Shown here piece by piece: positions 3,042 to 5,243 of a stretch of DNA of 5,243 bases. Location of the stretch: the NCBI GenBank assembly GCA_964533515.1, contig CAZHMB010000033.1, positions 1 through 5,243 of the forward strand. The letters are read 5' to 3'. Origin of the DNA: CAZHMB01 sp964533515. GTDB lineage: Archaea > Nanobdellota > Nanobdellia > Pacearchaeales > GW2011-AR1. The first letter of the stretch is position 1. Every line of letters begins with the position of its first letter. The translations under genes and the position numbers were made by a program. The notes under the pieces were generated by a model, which worked only from the letters and a program-made list of their open reading frames with translations, ran no database searches and had not been told where the DNA came from.

Positions 3042-5243
3042 ATGGATGGTGATAAATTAATAAGACAAGTTCAAGCATTGGAAAACGAATCTGGAGAAGT
3101 TGGGTTTTCAAATGATAACTCCTTGTCGGATTCTTTTTCTGGATTACAATTTAAAAGATATTTCACAAAAGATATTTTCGCGGATGGGAAAAAGCCAGAA
3201 GATGTTTTTGAATGGGAAAAATGTGATGTTGATATTGCTAATGATTCTGGAAAGAATATTTTTACTCAGGAAGGTGTTGAATTTCCAAAGACATGGAGTC
3301 CGCTTGCAAGGAAAATTGTTTGTTCGAAATATTTTTTTGGTGAAGTTGGAACTTCAGAAAGAGAAACTTCGTTGAAGCAGCTTGTTTGGAGAGTAAGTTC
3401 TAAGTTTAAAGACTGGTCTTTGAAGCAAAAATATTTTAGTGACGAGCAAACTGCGAAAGCATTCGAGGATGAGATTGCATTTAATACTTTTAATCAGATG
3501 GTCGCGTTCAACAGCCCGGTTTGGTTCAATGTTGGTGTGGATAAGATTTGTCAGAAAGTTAGTAATGAGGAAAAGGAATGTTATATTGTTGATTTTAATT
3601 CTGCGAAAGGGGTAGAGGTGATTAAACTTCCGTTGGGTAAAGAGAGAGAATATCCGCAGACCTCGGCGTGTTTTATTCAAAGTGTTGAGGATACCATGGA
3701 AGATATAATGGAACTTGCGAAAAGAGAGGCATTGTTATTTAAATATGGTTCAGGAACTGGAAGTAATATTTCTACATTGAGGAGTTCTAGAGAAAAACTT
3801 TCTGGGGGCGGAACTCCTTCGGGACCTTTGGCTTATTGGACTTTCTGGGATAGGGTTGCGGGCATTGTTAAATCGGGAGGAAAAACTCGAAGGGCTGCAA
3901 AAATGGATGTTTTGAATATTGATCATCCTGATATTATGGAATTCATAAATTCAAAGATGAATGAAGAAAAAAAAGCACATATTTTATTGGATAACGGAAT
4001 TAATTGGATGGAGGCCCAGAATACTGTTTCATTTCAAAATACAAATATCTCTGTTCGAGTATCTGATAATTTTATGGATGCGGTTGAAAATAATGAAGAT
4101 TGGAAAACGGTCCCAGTTCATAATAAAGAGATGGCTGATGAGATGCCAACCTATAAAGCAAAAGAACTTTTGAATCAAGTAGCGGGAGGAACTCATTTTT
4201 GTGGGGATCCGGGAATGCAATTTGATGATACAATAAATAAATGGCATACTTGTCCGAATTCCGGGAGAATTAATTCAAGTAATCCTTGTTCAGAATATAT
4301 GTTTATTGATAACAGTTCATGTAATTTGGCGTCGCTGAATTTGATGAAGTTTGTAGATGCAGAGGGAAATTTTAAGATTGGTGATTTTAAAAATGTTGTA
4401 AGAATTACGGCGATTGCCCAGGATTTGGAATTTGATAATTCAAGTTATCCAACAAGACAGATAGCTGAGAATTCTCATAAGTTTCGTCCGTTGGGAATGG
4501 GTTTTGCAAATCTTGGAAGTTTGGTTATGTCTTTGGGGTATGCTTATGATTCTGATGAAGCTAGGGCAATAGCTTCGGTAGTTACAGCTTTGATGACTGG
4601 AAAAGCTTATGAAACTTCAACGGAAATGGCGAAGGTGTTGGGAACTTTTGAGGGGTTTGGTGAAAATAGAAGTCAGATGTTGAAAGTTATGGAGATGCAT
4701 AAAAAGGGTCTGGAGTTGATTGATAAAACAAAACTTCCAGAGGGATTTAGAAAAGTTTTTGACGAAGCTGAAAAGATATGGGAGAATGTGATTATTGCTG
4801 GCGAAAAATATGGTTTTAGAAATGCGCAGGCGACAGTTCTTGCACCTACAGGAACAATTGGGTTTATGATGGATTGCGATACTAAAGGAATTGAACCTGA
4901 AATTGGTTTGGTCCAGACAAAATTGTTATCCGATGGAGGAATTTTAAAATTAGTTAATGGTACTGTTAAAAAAGCTTTGAAAAATCTTGGGTATGAAGAG
5001 GACGAAATAGAAGAGGTGATGACTTATGTCGAGGAGAATGAGACAATTGAAGGTGCGCCGTATTTGAAGGAAGAGCATCTTTCTGTTTTTGATTGTGCCA
5101 ACAAACCGGCTAAAGGTAATAGAACAATTTCTTATTACGGCCATTTGAAAATGATGGCTGCTGTTCAACCTTATATTTCTGGTGCTATTAGTAAGACGGT
5201 GAATCTTCCGAAAGAAGTTAGCGTCGGGGAAATTGAGAAAATT
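3042..5243 (+). CDS. nrdJ: Class II (adenosylcobalamin-dependent) ribonucleotide reductase, 3' truncated
   Basis: The frame is open for 734 codons to the window edge with no stop or frameshift. NrdJ reduces ribonucleotides to deoxyribonucleotides in the cytoplasm, using adenosylcobalamin to make a thiyl radical. The ten-strand barrel core shows FNSPVWFNVG (156-165), redox cysteine C210 in SACF, KYGSGTGSN (234-242), GGTPSGP (256-262), the block from K277 through RRAAKMDVLNIDHPDI, NPCSE at 414-418 with C416 as the thiyl-radical cysteine and N414/E418 as catalytic partners, the second redox cysteine C427 in SSCNLASLNL, FRPLGMGF (481-488), and APTGTIG (601-607). The 11-residue C416-C427 spacing is typical of class II rather than class I. 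The N-terminus (about 35 residues before LQFKRYFTK) is too short for an ATP cone. No intein is seen. The remaining C-terminus, including the expected tail CxxC, lies outside. The ATG follows the upstream stop by one base. Confidence 0.97.
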   Translation, partial: MDGDKLIRQVQALENESGEVGFSNDNSLSDSFSGLQFKRYFTKDIFADGKKPEDVFEWEKCDVDIANDSGKNIFTQEGVEFPKTWSPLARKIVCSKYFFGEVGTSERETSLKQLVWRVSSKFKDWSLKQKYFSDEQTAKAFEDEIAFNTFNQMVAFNSPVWFNVGVDKICQKVSNEEKECYIVDFNSAKGVEVIKLPLGKEREYPQTSACFIQSVEDTMEDIMELAKREALLFKYGSGTGSNISTLRSSREKLSGGGTPSGPLAYWTFWDRVAGIVKSGGKTRRAAKMDVLNIDHPDIMEFINSKMNEEKKAHILLDNGINWMEAQNTVSFQNTNISVRVSDNFMDAVENNEDWKTVPVHNKEMADEMPTYKAKELLNQVAGGTHFCGDPGMQFDDTINKWHTCPNSGRINSSNPCSEYMFIDNSSCNLASLNLMKFVDAEGNFKIGDFKNVVRITAIAQDLEFDNSSYPTRQIAENSHKFRPLGMGFANLGSLVMSLGYAYDSDEARAIASVVTALMTGKAYETSTEMAKVLGTFEGFGENRSQMLKVMEMHKKGLELIDKTKLPEGFRKVFDEAEKIWENVIIAGEKYGFRNAQATVLAPTGTIGFMMDCDTKGIEPEIGLVQTKLLSDGGILKLVNGTVKKALKNLGYEEDEIEEVMTYVEENETIEGAPYLKEEHLSVFDCANKPAKGNRTISYYGHLKMMAAVQPYISGAISKTVNLPKEVSVGEIEKI

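Noticed and set aside
3100..3375. 91-residue + strand ORF inside nrdJ
   Set aside because: It overlaps conserved nrdJ coding sequence in another frame and has no family features; nrdJ is continuous here.
3354..3680. 108-residue minus-strand ORF
   Set aside because: It is the antisense shadow of conserved nrdJ codons, with no promoter and a low-information, basic/hydrophobic composition.
3961..4173. 70-residue + strand ORF inside nrdJ
   Set aside because: It is an out-of-frame shadow within a well-conserved part of nrdJ.
3042..5243. Intein in nrdJ
   Set aside because: Reductase genes often host inteins at active-site motifs, but the frame runs through NPCSE, SSCNLASLNL and APTGTIG without any insertion.
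1..5243. CRISPR array, insertion sequence or attachment site
   Set aside because: No regularly spaced direct repeats, transposase motifs or terminal inverted repeats were found by eye on either strand.

Overview
The window is AT-rich, gene-dense and almost entirely on the + strand. It looks like a DPANN-type archaeon of the Pacearchaeota/Woesearchaeota kind. The basis is archaeal TATA boxes (TTTAAATA, TTTAAAAT) about 25 bp before predicted transcription starts, leaderless spacing for at least one gene, few good Shine-Dalgarno sites, and small membrane proteins typical of these lineages. The lineage is an inference; the archaeal promoter grammar is seen directly.

Layout: (1) 1-264, the C-terminal end of an unidentified membrane protein. 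(2) 304-618, a small protein with a CxxC/CxxC zinc-ribbon-like N-terminus and two membrane helices. (3) 619-873, a gap holding a compact structured RNA at about 742-801: an 8-bp outer stem, two hairpins each capped by a C(UUCG)G tetraloop, a U8 tail, and its own TATA box at exactly the expected distance. (4) 874-2074, a two-gene unit: an arginine-rich protein of unknown function whose end overlaps the start of a membrane-anchored staphylococcal-type nuclease with a C-terminal lamin-tail-like domain. (5) 2104-5243, a ribonucleotide reductase operon: a TATA box, two NrdR-box-like operators spaced 32 bp centre to centre, nrdR, an unknown 134-residue protein, and an adenosylcobalamin-dependent (class II) ribonucleotide reductase, nrdJ, that runs off the right edge.

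How they fit together: NrdR is a zinc-ribbon/ATP-cone repressor that senses the dATP/ATP state and controls ribonucleotide reductase genes. Paired NrdR boxes just before nrdR make this a self-contained autoregulated circuit driving dNTP synthesis. NrdJ shows no N-terminal ATP cone, so NrdR carries the only ATP cone visible here. The unknown protein between them is separated by one base on each side and is a candidate new partner of NrdR or NrdJ. The nuclease unit would degrade DNA outside the membrane; supplying nucleotides to the cell is a possible but unproven link to the reductase.

The most noteworthy items are the three-way-junction RNA, the bacterial-style tandem NrdR operator in front of an archaeal-looking promoter, and the uncharacterised protein inside the nrdR-nrdJ operon.
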